Assembly: GCA_963708425.1 (NCBI GenBank)
Contig: OY970206.1
Location: 2,790,001-2,854,000, forward strand
Length of the DNA stretch: 64,000 bases
Origin: JACMNW01 sp963708425
Lineage (GTDB): Bacteria; Pseudomonadota; Alphaproteobacteria; Rhodobacterales; Rhodobacteraceae
Reading direction: 5' to 3'
The notes under the pieces: model-generated
What the model saw: the letters and a program-made list of their open reading frames with translations, nothing else
Database searches by the model: none
Told to the model about the DNA's origin: nothing
Part shown: positions 1 through 7,352 of the stretch, piece after piece
How positions within the stretch are numbered: position 1 is the stretch's first letter
Layout: each line of letters starts with the position of its first letter
Made by a program: the position numbers and the translations under genes

Positions 1-74
1 AACGACCCGGCAATCCCCAGGCCCATCGACCCAAGCCCGATCACGCAGACCTTCAGGTTTCCCACCGATGACAT
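1..74 (-). CDS. L-threonate dehydrogenase-like protein, N-terminal fragment
   Basis: Only the first 24 codons lie in the window; the gene runs off the left edge on the minus strand. The translated start reads MSSVGNLKVCVIGLGSMGLG, a Rossmann GxGxxG nucleotide-binding fold of the 6-phosphogluconate/3-hydroxyisobutyrate dehydrogenase superfamily. A GGAGG sequence sits about 8 bases before the ATG, which supports this start. Genes divergent from otnK/otnC in this arrangement are usually ltnD, which oxidises L-threonate (or D-erythronate) at C2 with NAD to the 2-oxo-tetronate. The assignment to LtnD rests on neighbours; the family itself is clear. Confidence 0.6.
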   Translation of the reverse strand, partial: MSSVGNLKVCVIGLGSMGLGIAGS

Positions 75-130
75 GACTTCCCACCCTCCGCTGGCAGATT
101 TCTGGCTTCGACTTGTGTTGGGCACAGTGC

Positions 131-148
131 AATGATAGCGTTGTCATA
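131..148. promoter_or_regulatory. Putative LacI-family operator in the ltnD/otnK divergent promoter region
   Basis: The 14-mer TGATAGCGTTGTCA (133-146) fits the general LacI-family operator pattern TGnTAnCGnTnnCA, with the central CG dinucleotide and an outer ATGAT/TGTCAT dyad. It lies midway between the divergent starts of the dehydrogenase and otnK, where one bound dimer could control both. No regulator gene is in the window, so it would have to be encoded beyond the left edge. Pattern match only. Confidence 0.45.
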
Positions 149-263
149 GCAAGTGTAAGCACCGACCAAAAGCAGTGACGGCTACGTTTTTCCCGTCTGA
201 AATCAGGTGGATATCGACGCAAAAGCGGCAAGTGTCGCAAGCTTTGTGGGGGATGGGTCTCAA

Positions 264-1544
264 GTGCTGATCGGGGCGGTGGCAGATGACATCACCGGGG
301 CGTCGGACCTGTGTCTGATGCTGTCCCGCGCGGGCTTGCGCACGCTTCAGGTCATGGGTGTACCTGACCCCGATATGCCGCTTCCCGATGCGGATGCGGT
401 GGTGATCGCACTGAAATCACGCACCATCGCAGCAGCGCGGGCTGTTGCAATGTCGTGCGATGCCGCCCGCGCCCTGCTGGCAGCAGGTGCCGAACAGATC
501 ATCTTCAAATACTGCTCCACATTCGACAGCACGGATGCGGGGAACATCGGCCCGGTGACCGAAGCATTGCTGAACCTGACCGGTGCGAAGGTCACCATTG
601 CCTGCCCGTCTTATCCTGCAAACGGGCGCACGGTTTACATGGGGCATCTGTTCGTGGGCCGACACTTACTTTCGGACAGCCCGATGAAAGACCACCCTCT
701 GACACCGATGCGGGACGCCAATCTGGTGCGGGTGCTAGCGCGCCAAACCACAGTCGCGGTCGGGCTAATTGATGCCAATACCATCGCGGCGGGCACGAAA
801 GCGGTGCGCGCCTCCATCGCAGCGCAGCACGCACATGGCGCCCGTGTCCTTGTGGTTGATACGCTGTGCGACGCGGACCTGATGACGCTGGGGGCCGCCT
901 GCGCCGACATGCCATTGGTGACGGGTGGGTCAGGAATTGCGCTTGGTCTCGCCGCTAACTTTGCAGAATCCGGCAAGTCTATAGCTCGGCCCGCGAAATC
1001 TCGGATGGCCGTACCGCCCGGGCGTGCGGTTGTGCTTGCCGGATCGTGTTCTGCGGCGACGCTGGCGCAGATCGCAGTGGCCCGCGACGCTGGGTTCCCT
1101 ATGCTGGCCCTGAACGTCGTTGACTTGGCTGCGGGGCGCCAGACTGCAATCGGCATAGCCGATTGGGTGATAGGCCAAACCGGACCGTTGTCGCCGCTCG
1201 TGTATTCCAGCACCGATCCCGACAGCCTTTCGCAGACCCAAGCCACGCTTGGGCGCGAGGTGTCGGGTGCACTCGTGGAACAGGTACTGGCCGATGTGGC
1301 CGTCGCGCTGCGGGCTGCCGGGTTTACCCGGTTCGTCATCGCAGGTGGTGAAACATCGGGTGCTATCGTTACCGCCTTGGGGGTGCAGGTTCTGGAGATC
1401 GGTCCCGAGATCGACCCCGGCGTTCCGTGGACGCGCAGCATCCGCGGCCCACAGGTTGCTTTGGCGTTGAAATCCGGGAACTTTGGCGCACCGGACTTTT
1501 TCATAAAGGCCTGGTCACTACTCGAACCGGAGACCGCAGCATGA
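264..1544 (+). CDS. otnK: 3-oxo-tetronate 4-kinase (four-carbon acid sugar kinase, DUF1537 family)
   Basis: Phosphorylates 3-oxo-tetronate at O4 with ATP in the cytoplasmic breakdown of threonate/erythronate. The N-terminal ADDITGASD motif (residues 7-15) and the C-terminal glycine-rich AGGETSGAI and SGNFG segments are hallmarks of the DUF1537 kinase family, and 426 residues is the usual length. I prefer the GTG at 264: the homologous region begins right there (LIGAVADDITGA) and a GGGGGA lies 11 bases upstream. An in-frame GTG at 207 would add 19 residues but has no ribosome site. The stop overlaps the ATG of otnC (ATGA), so the two are translationally coupled. Substrate stereochemistry cannot be read from sequence. 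Confidence 0.88.
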   Translation: MLIGAVADDITGASDLCLMLSRAGLRTLQVMGVPDPDMPLPDADAVVIALKSRTIAAARAVAMSCDAARALLAAGAEQIIFKYCSTFDSTDAGNIGPVTEALLNLTGAKVTIACPSYPANGRTVYMGHLFVGRHLLSDSPMKDHPLTPMRDANLVRVLARQTTVAVGLIDANTIAAGTKAVRASIAAQHAHGARVLVVDTLCDADLMTLGAACADMPLVTGGSGIALGLAANFAESGKSIARPAKSRMAVPPGRAVVLAGSCSAATLAQIAVARDAGFPMLALNVVDLAAGRQTAIGIADWVIGQTGPLSPLVYSSTDPDSLSQTQATLGREVSGALVEQVLADVAVALRAAGFTRFVIAGGETSGAIVTALGVQVLEIGPEIDPGVPWTRSIRGPQVALALKSGNFGAPDFFIKAWSLLEPETAA

Positions 1545-2182
1545 CCGACGAGTCCCACCTTCGCGATCAAATCTGCCGCGTCGGCGCATCGCTGTTCGAC
1601 CGGGGTCTGACGGCGGGTTCGAGCGGCAACATCTCGGCCCGGTTGCCCGACGGTGGCTGGCTGATGACACCGACAAATGTCTCACTTGGCGCGCTTGATC
1701 CCGCGCGCCTTGCGCATTTCGACGCGCAGGGTCGGCATCTGTCGGGTGACGCGCCCACCAAAGAGGCAATGCTGCACTTTGCAATGTATTCCGAACGAAG
1801 CACAGCCGGTGCCGTGGTGCATCTGCATTCCAGCCATGCCACCGCCGTCAGTATCCTGCGCGATGTGGACCCGGGCGATGTGATGCCCGCGCTGACCGCC
1901 TATTACATCATGCGCGTGGGTCGTCTGCCGTTGGTGCCGTACTTTGCCCCGGGCGACCCCGATCTTGCCCATGCCGTCAGGGCGCTGGCCGGTCAGCATC
2001 ACGCGGTGCTTCTGGCCAACCACGGCCCTGTCGTGGCGGGCACCACGCTGGATGCCGCGCAGTTCGCGGTGGAAGAGCTGGAAGAAGCGGCCAAGCTGTT
2101 CTTGCTGCTGAAAAATCAGGCTTTGCGCACCTTGACACCCGACCAGATCGCCGCCCTGCGCGAACGCTTCAACCTGTCTTGA
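1541..2182 (+). CDS. otnC: 3-oxo-tetronate 4-phosphate decarboxylase (class II aldolase/adducin family)
   Basis: Decarboxylates 3-oxo-tetronate 4-phosphate to dihydroxyacetone phosphate, the step after OtnK. The 213-residue protein has the class II aldolase fold signature: an active-site glutamate in KEAM (E75), zinc-ligand histidines in VHLHSSH (H94, H96) and a distal histidine in ANHGPV (H161). A TSGN-like element appears near residue 26 (AGSSGNIS). The start overlaps the otnK stop by four bases. The same fold occurs in fuculose-phosphate aldolase; the kinase partner makes OtnC the better name. Confidence 0.87.
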   Translation: MTDESHLRDQICRVGASLFDRGLTAGSSGNISARLPDGGWLMTPTNVSLGALDPARLAHFDAQGRHLSGDAPTKEAMLHFAMYSERSTAGAVVHLHSSHATAVSILRDVDPGDVMPALTAYYIMRVGRLPLVPYFAPGDPDLAHAVRALAGQHHAVLLANHGPVVAGTTLDAAQFAVEELEEAAKLFLLLKNQALRTLTPDQIAALRERFNLS

Positions 2183-2201
2183 AAGTCATCGGAGAATGCA
2201 T

Positions 2202-3089
2202 ATGACACATGAAAAAATCGGCTTTGTCGGGATAGGCCTCATGGGGCAGGGCATGGCCAAGAACATCGTCGAAAAGGGCTATCCGCTGATGGTGATCGCG
2301 CATCGAAATCGCGCACCCGTCGACGATCTGGTGGGCCGTGGCGCAGTGGAGGCCACATCCATGCAGGCAATGGCGGAAGGTTGCGACGTCATTTTCCTGT
2401 GTCTGACCGGATCACCCGAAGTGGCCGCCGCCGTCGCGGCCCTCAAACCCGGGTTGCGCCGCGGGTCGGCAATTGTCGATTGTTCCACCTCTGACCCCAC
2501 AGTCAGCCTCCGCCTTGCAAGCGAACTGGCCGAGATCGGGGTCGATTTCGTCGATGCCCCCCTCAGCCGTACGCCAAAAGAGGCTTGGGCCGGCACGCTG
2601 GATTGCATGGTCGGCGCCACGGACGCGGCATTTGTGCGGGTGCAGCCGATCATCGCAACCTGGGCTGCCAAGATCGTACATATCGGCGGCATCGGCGACG
2701 GCCACAAGATGAAGCTTTTGAACAACTTTCTGTCGCTGGGTTATGCCGCGCTTTATTCCGAGGCGCTTGCCCTATCGCGAAAGGTGGGCATACCAGTGGC
2801 CGAATTTGACAAGGTGATCCGGGGCGGCCGGATGGATTGCGGGTTCTACCAGACCTTTATGGGCTATGCGCTGGAAGGTAACCGCGAGGCGCACAGGTTT
2901 ACCCTGGGCAACGCCTACAAGGACATGCGCTATGTGGAATCCATGGCGAACGCGGCAACCGTTGTCACGCCTATGGCAAGCGCCGTGAAAAATTCGTTCG
3001 CCTTTGCAATGGCCACAGGCGGCGACGGCCCCGAAGACTATGTGCCGCATCTGTCGGATTTCATCGCAAAAGCCAACGGGATCGTGTAG
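2202..3089 (+). CDS. NAD(P)-dependent 3-hydroxyisobutyrate dehydrogenase-family reductase
   Basis: A 295-residue beta-hydroxyacid dehydrogenase. The Rossmann motif GFVGIGLMGQG starts at residue 7 and the catalytic lysine is K171 in GHKMKLLNN, the KxxNN signature of the family. The substrate loop reads DAPLSRTPKEA rather than the common DAPVSGG, which suggests an unusual acid substrate, perhaps tartronate semialdehyde or a tetronate. The ATG at 2202 is chosen over the one at 2196 because GGAG (2191-2194) is 7 bases from 2202 but only 1 from 2196. It follows otnC by 19 bases and probably belongs to that operon. The exact reaction is not determinable. Confidence 0.8.
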   Translation: MTHEKIGFVGIGLMGQGMAKNIVEKGYPLMVIAHRNRAPVDDLVGRGAVEATSMQAMAEGCDVIFLCLTGSPEVAAAVAALKPGLRRGSAIVDCSTSDPTVSLRLASELAEIGVDFVDAPLSRTPKEAWAGTLDCMVGATDAAFVRVQPIIATWAAKIVHIGGIGDGHKMKLLNNFLSLGYAALYSEALALSRKVGIPVAEFDKVIRGGRMDCGFYQTFMGYALEGNREAHRFTLGNAYKDMRYVESMANAATVVTPMASAVKNSFAFAMATGGDGPEDYVPHLSDFIAKANGIV

Positions 3090-3196
3090 CGACGGACGCC
3101 GCGAGACCCTGCACCGCCTTTCCGGGTTCGACCAGTATCCGCACCGTTGATCGCTCTGCGAAATGCCTTCCTGGCCCGCCGCGCAGGACTCTGTTG

Positions 3197-3487
3197 ATGG
3201 TTTGGATCGTGCTTTCTGGGTTTCTTGGCGAAGACAGCACAGCAGAGCGGTGCCGCAAGAAAGGCGTCGCTCAAAGATTGTATTGCAGTTGGTCCAAGAA
3301 GTTCCTTAAGGCTGGCGGGAAGCGGCTGTCGGGTAACACCCCCTGACAGGCGAACAGTGGCGAGATAAAAAACCTGCGCGCCGAGGCTTTGGCGCTGATG
3401 CAGCTGGTGGCTGACCTACCCGTCGAAACCCGCTTGCTCAAAAAAAAACTGCGCGGGATTGGGGGATGGTGCATGCGCCGCCGCTAG
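3197..3487 (+). pseudogene. IS3-family transposase OrfA relic (internal stop)
   Basis: One continuous frame from ATG 3197 to TAG 3485-3487 reads as a decayed IS3-family OrfA: a GEDSTAERCRKKGVAQ helix-turn-helix portion, then SWSKKFLKAGGKRLSG, then the leucine-rich LRAEALALMQLVADL and ETRLLKKKLRG tail that leads into OrfB in intact relatives. A TGA at 3344-3346 interrupts it at codon 50. The N-terminal part of a typical OrfA is missing. Recognition is from memory of the family; no alignment was run. Confidence 0.7.
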
Positions 3488-3503
3488 TTCATGGCCAGGC
3501 CGA

Positions 3504-3752
3504 ATGCGAATGAGATACCCTGCTGCTGAGAAGCTGGAGATCATCCGGCCGGTGAAACCGTCGCATCTGCCGGTCCGGCGCATCCTGACCAGGATCGTCC
3601 TTCTGCGCACCACCTTCAATCGCCGGTATGACCTTTACGTCATGCACGAACCCGAAGCGCTTGGGGACCCCTCATCCCGGCCTTGCAGGGTCTGGAACCG
3701 TATCCTACGTGAACCCTTAGCTGTGTACTGCTGCCATATCCGGCCTCCTTGA
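3504..3752 (+). pseudogene. IS3-family transposase OrfB relic (integrase core lost)
   Basis: The frame after ATG 3504/3510 reads RYPAAEKLEIIRPVKPSHLP, then RTTFNRRYDLYV and PEALGDPSSRPCRVWNRI, the start of an IS3-family OrfB. Similarity stops near 3695 and the frame ends at 3752, so the rve catalytic domain with its DDE residues is gone. It lies 17 bases after the OrfA relic in the normal IS3 order. With the interrupted OrfA it marks a dead insertion sequence whose right part is deleted. Confidence 0.72.
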
Positions 3753-3844
3753 TGGCGAGTATTGCTCTCAAAAGACAGGAATTAAACCGGGACAGGTCCA
3801 TGCTCCTTCGACGATCGCTGGTGCCAGACTGCTTAGCTGGCCTA

Positions 3845-4686
3845 GGGCTTGTTGAGTATCACGATTCTCATGTGTTCTGATTTCTGATTCAATCTTCCCA
3901 AAGAGGAGGTTTAGATGCCGGTGGATAGCTACATCATCAAGGAATGCCAGTGGGCGAAGATTGAGCCGCATTGCCTGGGCAAGAAGTCCGATCTTGGCCG
4001 GACGGGCGGGATTGCCCGGCTGTTTTTGGAGGGGGTTTTCTGGATTGCGCGGACCGGGGCGCAGTGGCGTGACCGTCCGGCTGAGTTCGACAAATGGAAT
4101 TCGGTCTACCGCCGCTTCAGAGATTGGGGTGTTGCGGGTTTTTTCGAGCGCCTTTTCAACGCTTTGTATGACGACGCCGACATGGAAATGGCGATGATCG
4201 ACGGCACAATCGTCAAGGTTCACCGCCATGGACAGGGCTCAAAAGGGGGACTCAAAGTCAGGCGATAGGCAAATCGAAGGGCGGCTGGGCGACCAAGATT
4301 CTTGCGTTGACAGATGCGCTCGGCAACCTCGTCCGCTTCGTGCTGCTGCCCGGACATCGCTTCGATACGGTCGGCGTGGCACCGCTGATCGAGGGCATCG
4401 CCTTCGATGCGGTGCTGGCCGACAAGGCTTTCGATAGCAACTGGATCATCGCCGACGTGAACGCCCGTGCCGCAGCGATCTGCATCTCGCAGCGACCACA
4501 ACGCCGCGTGCCCCTCATCATCGACCCGGAAATCTACGAATGCCGCCACCTGATCGAAAGCTTCTTCATGAAACTCAAAGAGTTCAAGCGCATCGCTATG
4601 CGAGCCGACAAAACCGACACCTCGTTCAAGGCCTTGATCTATGCCGTCGCCGCACTCATCAACTCACGCTGAATCTCAACAGACCC
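3845..4686 (+). mobile_element. IS5-family (IS427-group) insertion sequence, apparently complete
   Basis: An 842-bp unit encloses the two-frame transposase. Its ends form imperfect inverted repeats: GGGCTTGTTGAG at the left and, reading the other strand inwards, GGGTCTGTTGAG at the right. Both ends abut the sequence CTAG (cctaggg and accctag), so a TA or CTAG target duplication is possible but the exact boundary is ambiguous by two bases. Size, two-frame layout and ends fit the IS427 group. It sits just after the IS3 relic. Confidence 0.82.
3915..4672 (+). CDS. IS5-family IS427-group transposase, made by -1 frameshifting
   Basis: The first frame (3915-4268, 117 codons) contains the DUF4096-type N-terminal domain (WAKIEPH, RTGAQWRDRP, WNSVYRRF) and the first catalytic aspartate in MIDGTIV. 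The second frame carries KSKGGWATKILALTDALGN, the second aspartate in VLADKAFDS and the glutamate in HLIESFF, ending at 4672. The frames join by a -1 slip at the tract AAAAGGGGGA (4241-4250): zero frame reads TCA AAA GGG GGA, and -1 gives GGTQSQAIG as in intact relatives. AGGAGG lies a few bases before the ATG. No internal stop disrupts either part, so the enzyme may be functional. Confidence 0.83.
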
Positions 4687-4689
4687 TAG

Positions 4690-5257
4690 TTCGCTGCGAC
4701 GGGCACGGACGACCGCTTTCGGAAACGGAATAAGTGACAACGAGTGTCCGGAGAGGGCCGTGAGTGCCAAGAGGCTTGTGTAACGGCCTCGCACTCCATG
4801 CAGTCCTCTGAGTATTCCAGTACCGCATTGGCTAGCGGCAATCCCGGTGGCCGACGGTCAGACTGAGTGTCGACACGCGGTCACCGGGCCGGGCTTGCCC
4901 CTGTTCTGTGTACATACGACCACCAGGAACGCGGCGCGAAGTTCGAACGGCCGATGCTGTGATCGCCGCACGGTCTGTCCCTGCTGTCTGCGATGTAATG
5001 CGGTGATGGGTGCATGCATTGGATCGCTTCTTGGCAACGCTGCTTTCATCCGCCATGATCACGGGGTGGCTACGCTAAGCGGTGGCGGGTCATCACACCG
5101 GAAGGAAAGGTTTTCATGTACAGGATCGGTCAGTTGCAGCCCGTCGCGGCGGAAGCAGGCGGGAATCGGCTGTTTTTTCTGCGCTGCAGCGAGGCTGTTT
5201 CCGGCGCCAACTGCTTCCCCCCTGCTTCCCCGATTTCCGGACACTGGCTGGGGAAGC
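4690..5257. other. Intergenic stretch between the IS element and tRNA-Gly; no gene seen
   Basis: About 570 bases without a convincing reading frame. The only structure I see is near the right end: the 9-mer TGCTTCCCC occurs at 5223-5231 and its exact reverse complement at 5250-5258, forming a hairpin next to the tRNA terminator, and another TGCTTCCCC stands just upstream. With transposon remains on one side and a tRNA 3' end on the other, it may be worn-down island DNA. Confidence 0.5.
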
Positions 5258-5280
5258 AAAAAGCGCCCCGGAGGGCGCTT
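5258..5280 (-). terminator. Rho-independent terminator of the tRNA-Gly transcript
   Basis: Read on the minus strand, AAGCGCCC-TCCG-GGGCGCTT forms an 8-bp GC-rich stem with a tetraloop followed directly by a T run. It starts about 30 bases after the 3' end of the tRNA gene and fits as its terminator. Confidence 0.8.
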
Positions 5281-5309
5281 CTTAAGACCTTGATATTGCT
5301 TGACCAAAC

Positions 5310-5384
5310 TGGAGCGGGCGAAGAGATTCGAACTCTCGACCCTAACCTTGGCAAGGTTATGCTCTACCCCTGAGCTACGCCCGC
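5310..5384 (-). tRNA. tRNA-Gly (anticodon GCC)
   Basis: The minus strand folds into a full cloverleaf: acceptor GCGGGCG paired with CGCCCGC, D arm GCTC-AGGGGTA-GAGC, anticodon arm TAACC-TTGCCAA-GGTTA with anticodon GCC, and T arm GAGAG-TTCGAAT-CTCTT. The discriminator U and an encoded CCA complete the 75-nt gene. A candidate promoter pair, TTGCAG (5426-5431) and TATACA (5405-5410) on the minus strand with a 15-base spacer, lies upstream. The 3' end faces the IS-rich stretch, the usual side for island integration, although no duplicated att sequence was found. Confidence 0.96.
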
Positions 5385-5801
5385 ACTCCGTTTGGTTTGG
5401 CTGATGTATAAAGTCACGCGCGCTGCTGCAAGAGGGAAAACGAACGTCAGAGCCGAAATATCTTGGCGTTGTCCAAGTTCGCCGCGCCGCATGGCGGCCC
5501 GCCACAATATCGCAACGACTGCTGCAACACGGCGCGACGCGACTGTCGGCATGATCGCCACGACGAGCATCGCCAATCGGAATGCGGTTGCGGCGCTTGT
5601 GCTGAAAGACGCGCTAACCTATGGCGGCGTACAAAAGCACCAAGGGAACAGTGCAAATTGGTTTGATGGAAAGCGGCATTGTCACCTGCATTCTGGTTTC
5701 AGATACGTTAAGTGGTGCCAACGCGCCTGCCATCCACAGGCAATGCCGGCAGTCGTTCTGCCTTCTGGCGGGCAAAGTTCGCATCATATAGGGATAGTGC
5801 A
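5385..5801. other. Intergenic region between tRNA-Gly and the PhnA-type gene
   Basis: About 417 bases. It must hold the minus-strand promoter of the tRNA (candidate TTGCAG/TATACA near 5405-5431) and the plus-strand promoter of the PhnA-type gene. Frames across it are short and lack family features, and I see no RNA fold or repeat worth naming. Confidence 0.5.
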
Positions 5802-6326
5802 ATGAAAGCCGACCGAGACTTGATGCTGCGCGCGGACAATGCTTGCGAGTTTTGTGGTGCGGCGGACGGGTTGGCTGCGCAAGACGTGCCGCCAGCCGGT
5901 GATGTGCTGCTTTGCGAGGTTTGCCGCGGCAACACGGACGCACCTGCCGGACATTGGCGGTGCCTTGAGGGCGCGGCGTGGTCTGACGTGGCAGCGGTTC
6001 AATTGGCCGTATGGCGCAAACTGGCCAGCTTGACCGATAGCTGGGCCACCGAGGCGCTGGGTGCTATGGTCCTTTCTGCGGAAGTGCAGGGCTGGACGGA
6101 CGTAGCAGGCGGTCTGATCCACCGTGACAGCAACGGCGCAGTGCTGGCGCAGGGCGACACGGTGGTGCTGATCAAGGATTTGCCCGTCAAAGGTGCCGGG
6201 TTTACAGCCAAACGCGGCACTGCGGTGCGCGGCATATCGCTGGTTGTTGATAATGCGGCCCAGATCGAGGGCCGCGTTGAAGGGCAACGCATCGTGATCC
6301 TGACGGAGTTCGTGAAGAAAAAGTAA
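5802..6326 (+). CDS. PhnA/YjdM-type zinc-ribbon protein
   Basis: A 174-residue cytoplasmic protein with an N-terminal zinc ribbon (C15-x2-C18 in CEFC and C38-x2-C41 in CEVC) and a C-terminal PhnA domain recognisable by GDTVVLIKDLPVKGAG, KRGT, VRGISL and the closing EGQRIVILTEFVKK. E. coli PhnA (YjdM) was named for alkylphosphonate genes but is not a phosphonoacetate hydrolase, and its role is unsettled. The ATG at 5802 begins the conserved region, with TAGGGA about 8 bases before it. An upstream in-frame extension to 5712 lacks the family sequence and is not adopted. Confidence 0.8.
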   Translation: MKADRDLMLRADNACEFCGAADGLAAQDVPPAGDVLLCEVCRGNTDAPAGHWRCLEGAAWSDVAAVQLAVWRKLASLTDSWATEALGAMVLSAEVQGWTDVAGGLIHRDSNGAVLAQGDTVVLIKDLPVKGAGFTAKRGTAVRGISLVVDNAAQIEGRVEGQRIVILTEFVKKK

Positions 6327-6472
6327 CGGGCGGCGAAACGTCGGGTCGCAAATACCTCCGCGAACTGGACCCGGGATGAAACCGGCTTTCCGTATCAATC
6401 ACGCGACCACCATCAAGCGGGATCAGGAAAATGGTGTGATCAAGCATCGCCTTGGTCCAAACTCTTACTGCA

Positions 6473-6598
6473 ATTTTCCGACAGGCCGTTCGTATTGGTC
6501 TGCGCGCCTGGATTGACATGCAGCGCTTGGCTCATGGCGGCAGGCACGACATGCAGGCTGCATTCCGTCTTCATCGCTTCGCTGGCCAGAAGCAGGTC
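6473..6598 (-). pseudogene. Degenerate biotinyl (BCCP) domain fragment
   Basis: Read on the minus strand, 6598 down to 6473 gives DLLLASEAMKTECSLHV followed by a weaker tail with ALHVNPG. It lines up with the end of pyruvate carboxylase encoded 0.9 kb away (DLLLTIEAMKMETGLHA, then ALYVQIG), keeping the biotin-attachment core EAMK and about 18 of 42 positions by eye. A TGA stands just before the D codon and nothing upstream continues the domain, so this is a relic of a second biotin-dependent enzyme or an old partial duplication. The rest of 6327-6721 shows no gene. Confidence 0.55.
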
Positions 6599-6721
6599 GG
6601 CTCATTCCCTGCAGCCGACGCCCGTTGCCGCCCGCTTTGTTCGAATCAGGCGATATGGTAAAAAATCATCACGCACAGTCGTGGAAAGGCGACGTTTGGG
6701 TTTCGCAAGAAGGAGGTTTCG

Positions 6722-7345
6722 ATGACTAAAGCCGGATATTTCCTGTTCTCGATTGTCAGCATTCTGGTCGTCGCTATCCAAGCGCGGTTCCTGTTTCTTT
6801 CAATCGAAATGGCCAGTCCCGACATGGTCCATCATGTTGACGACGTGCCGCTCGCGTTCTGGACCCATGTTGTCGCCGCAGCCATTGCGCTGGCGGCAGG
6901 GGTGCCGCAATTTGCGCAGAGATTACGCGGCACAAGGCCGCGTATCCACCGTTGGACGGGCCGTGTTTACGTTACTGCTGTCGTTTTGGGTGCTGTATCG
7001 GGACTTGTTCTTGCGCTCAACGCGCGCGGCGGTTTGGTAACGCAAGCCGGTTTTGCCATGCTTGCGGTGCTTTGGTGTACTGTGACGCTTGTTGCGCTCT
7101 ATCATGTTCGCGCGCTGCGCTTTGGCATTCACAGACGTTGGATGATCCGTTCTTACGCGCTGACATTTGCCGCGGTGACACTTCGTTTGCAGGTGCCGCT
7201 CCTCGTCAATGCGCTGGGCACCGACTACACCGGGGTGTTGCCGATAATCGCGTGGTCGTGCTGGGTGCCCAACTTGATCGTTGCCGAATGGTTGATCCGT
7301 CGTCTCCCGCAGCCTTCAGTTGCGGGTTTGACGCGTGCAGTCTGA
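6722..7345 (+). CDS. DUF2306 family membrane protein
   Basis: A 207-residue inner-membrane protein with about five or six hydrophobic segments, starting with a helix at residues 6-27 and continuing with segments around FWTHVVAAAIALAAG, YVTAVVLGAVSGLVL, AGFAMLAVLWCTVTLVAL and a late VLPIIAWSCWVPNLIV. The arrangement H-R-W-G (IHRWTGRVY) and later HRRWMIRSYALTF is typical of DUF2306 proteins, whose conserved histidines and arginines may bind haem or lipid; no function is established. AAGGAGG lies 6 bases before the ATG. It converges on pyc with only 7 bases between the stops. Confidence 0.8.
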   Translation: MTKAGYFLFSIVSILVVAIQARFLFLSIEMASPDMVHHVDDVPLAFWTHVVAAAIALAAGVPQFAQRLRGTRPRIHRWTGRVYVTAVVLGAVSGLVLALNARGGLVTQAGFAMLAVLWCTVTLVALYHVRALRFGIHRRWMIRSYALTFAAVTLRLQVPLLVNALGTDYTGVLPIIAWSCWVPNLIVAEWLIRRLPQPSVAGLTRAV

Positions 7346-7352
7346 ATCGGCG

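Noticed and set aside
635..1570. A 311-residue minus-strand frame opposite otnK
   Set aside because: otnK carries all its family motifs on the plus strand; the antisense frame is a coding-bias artefact.
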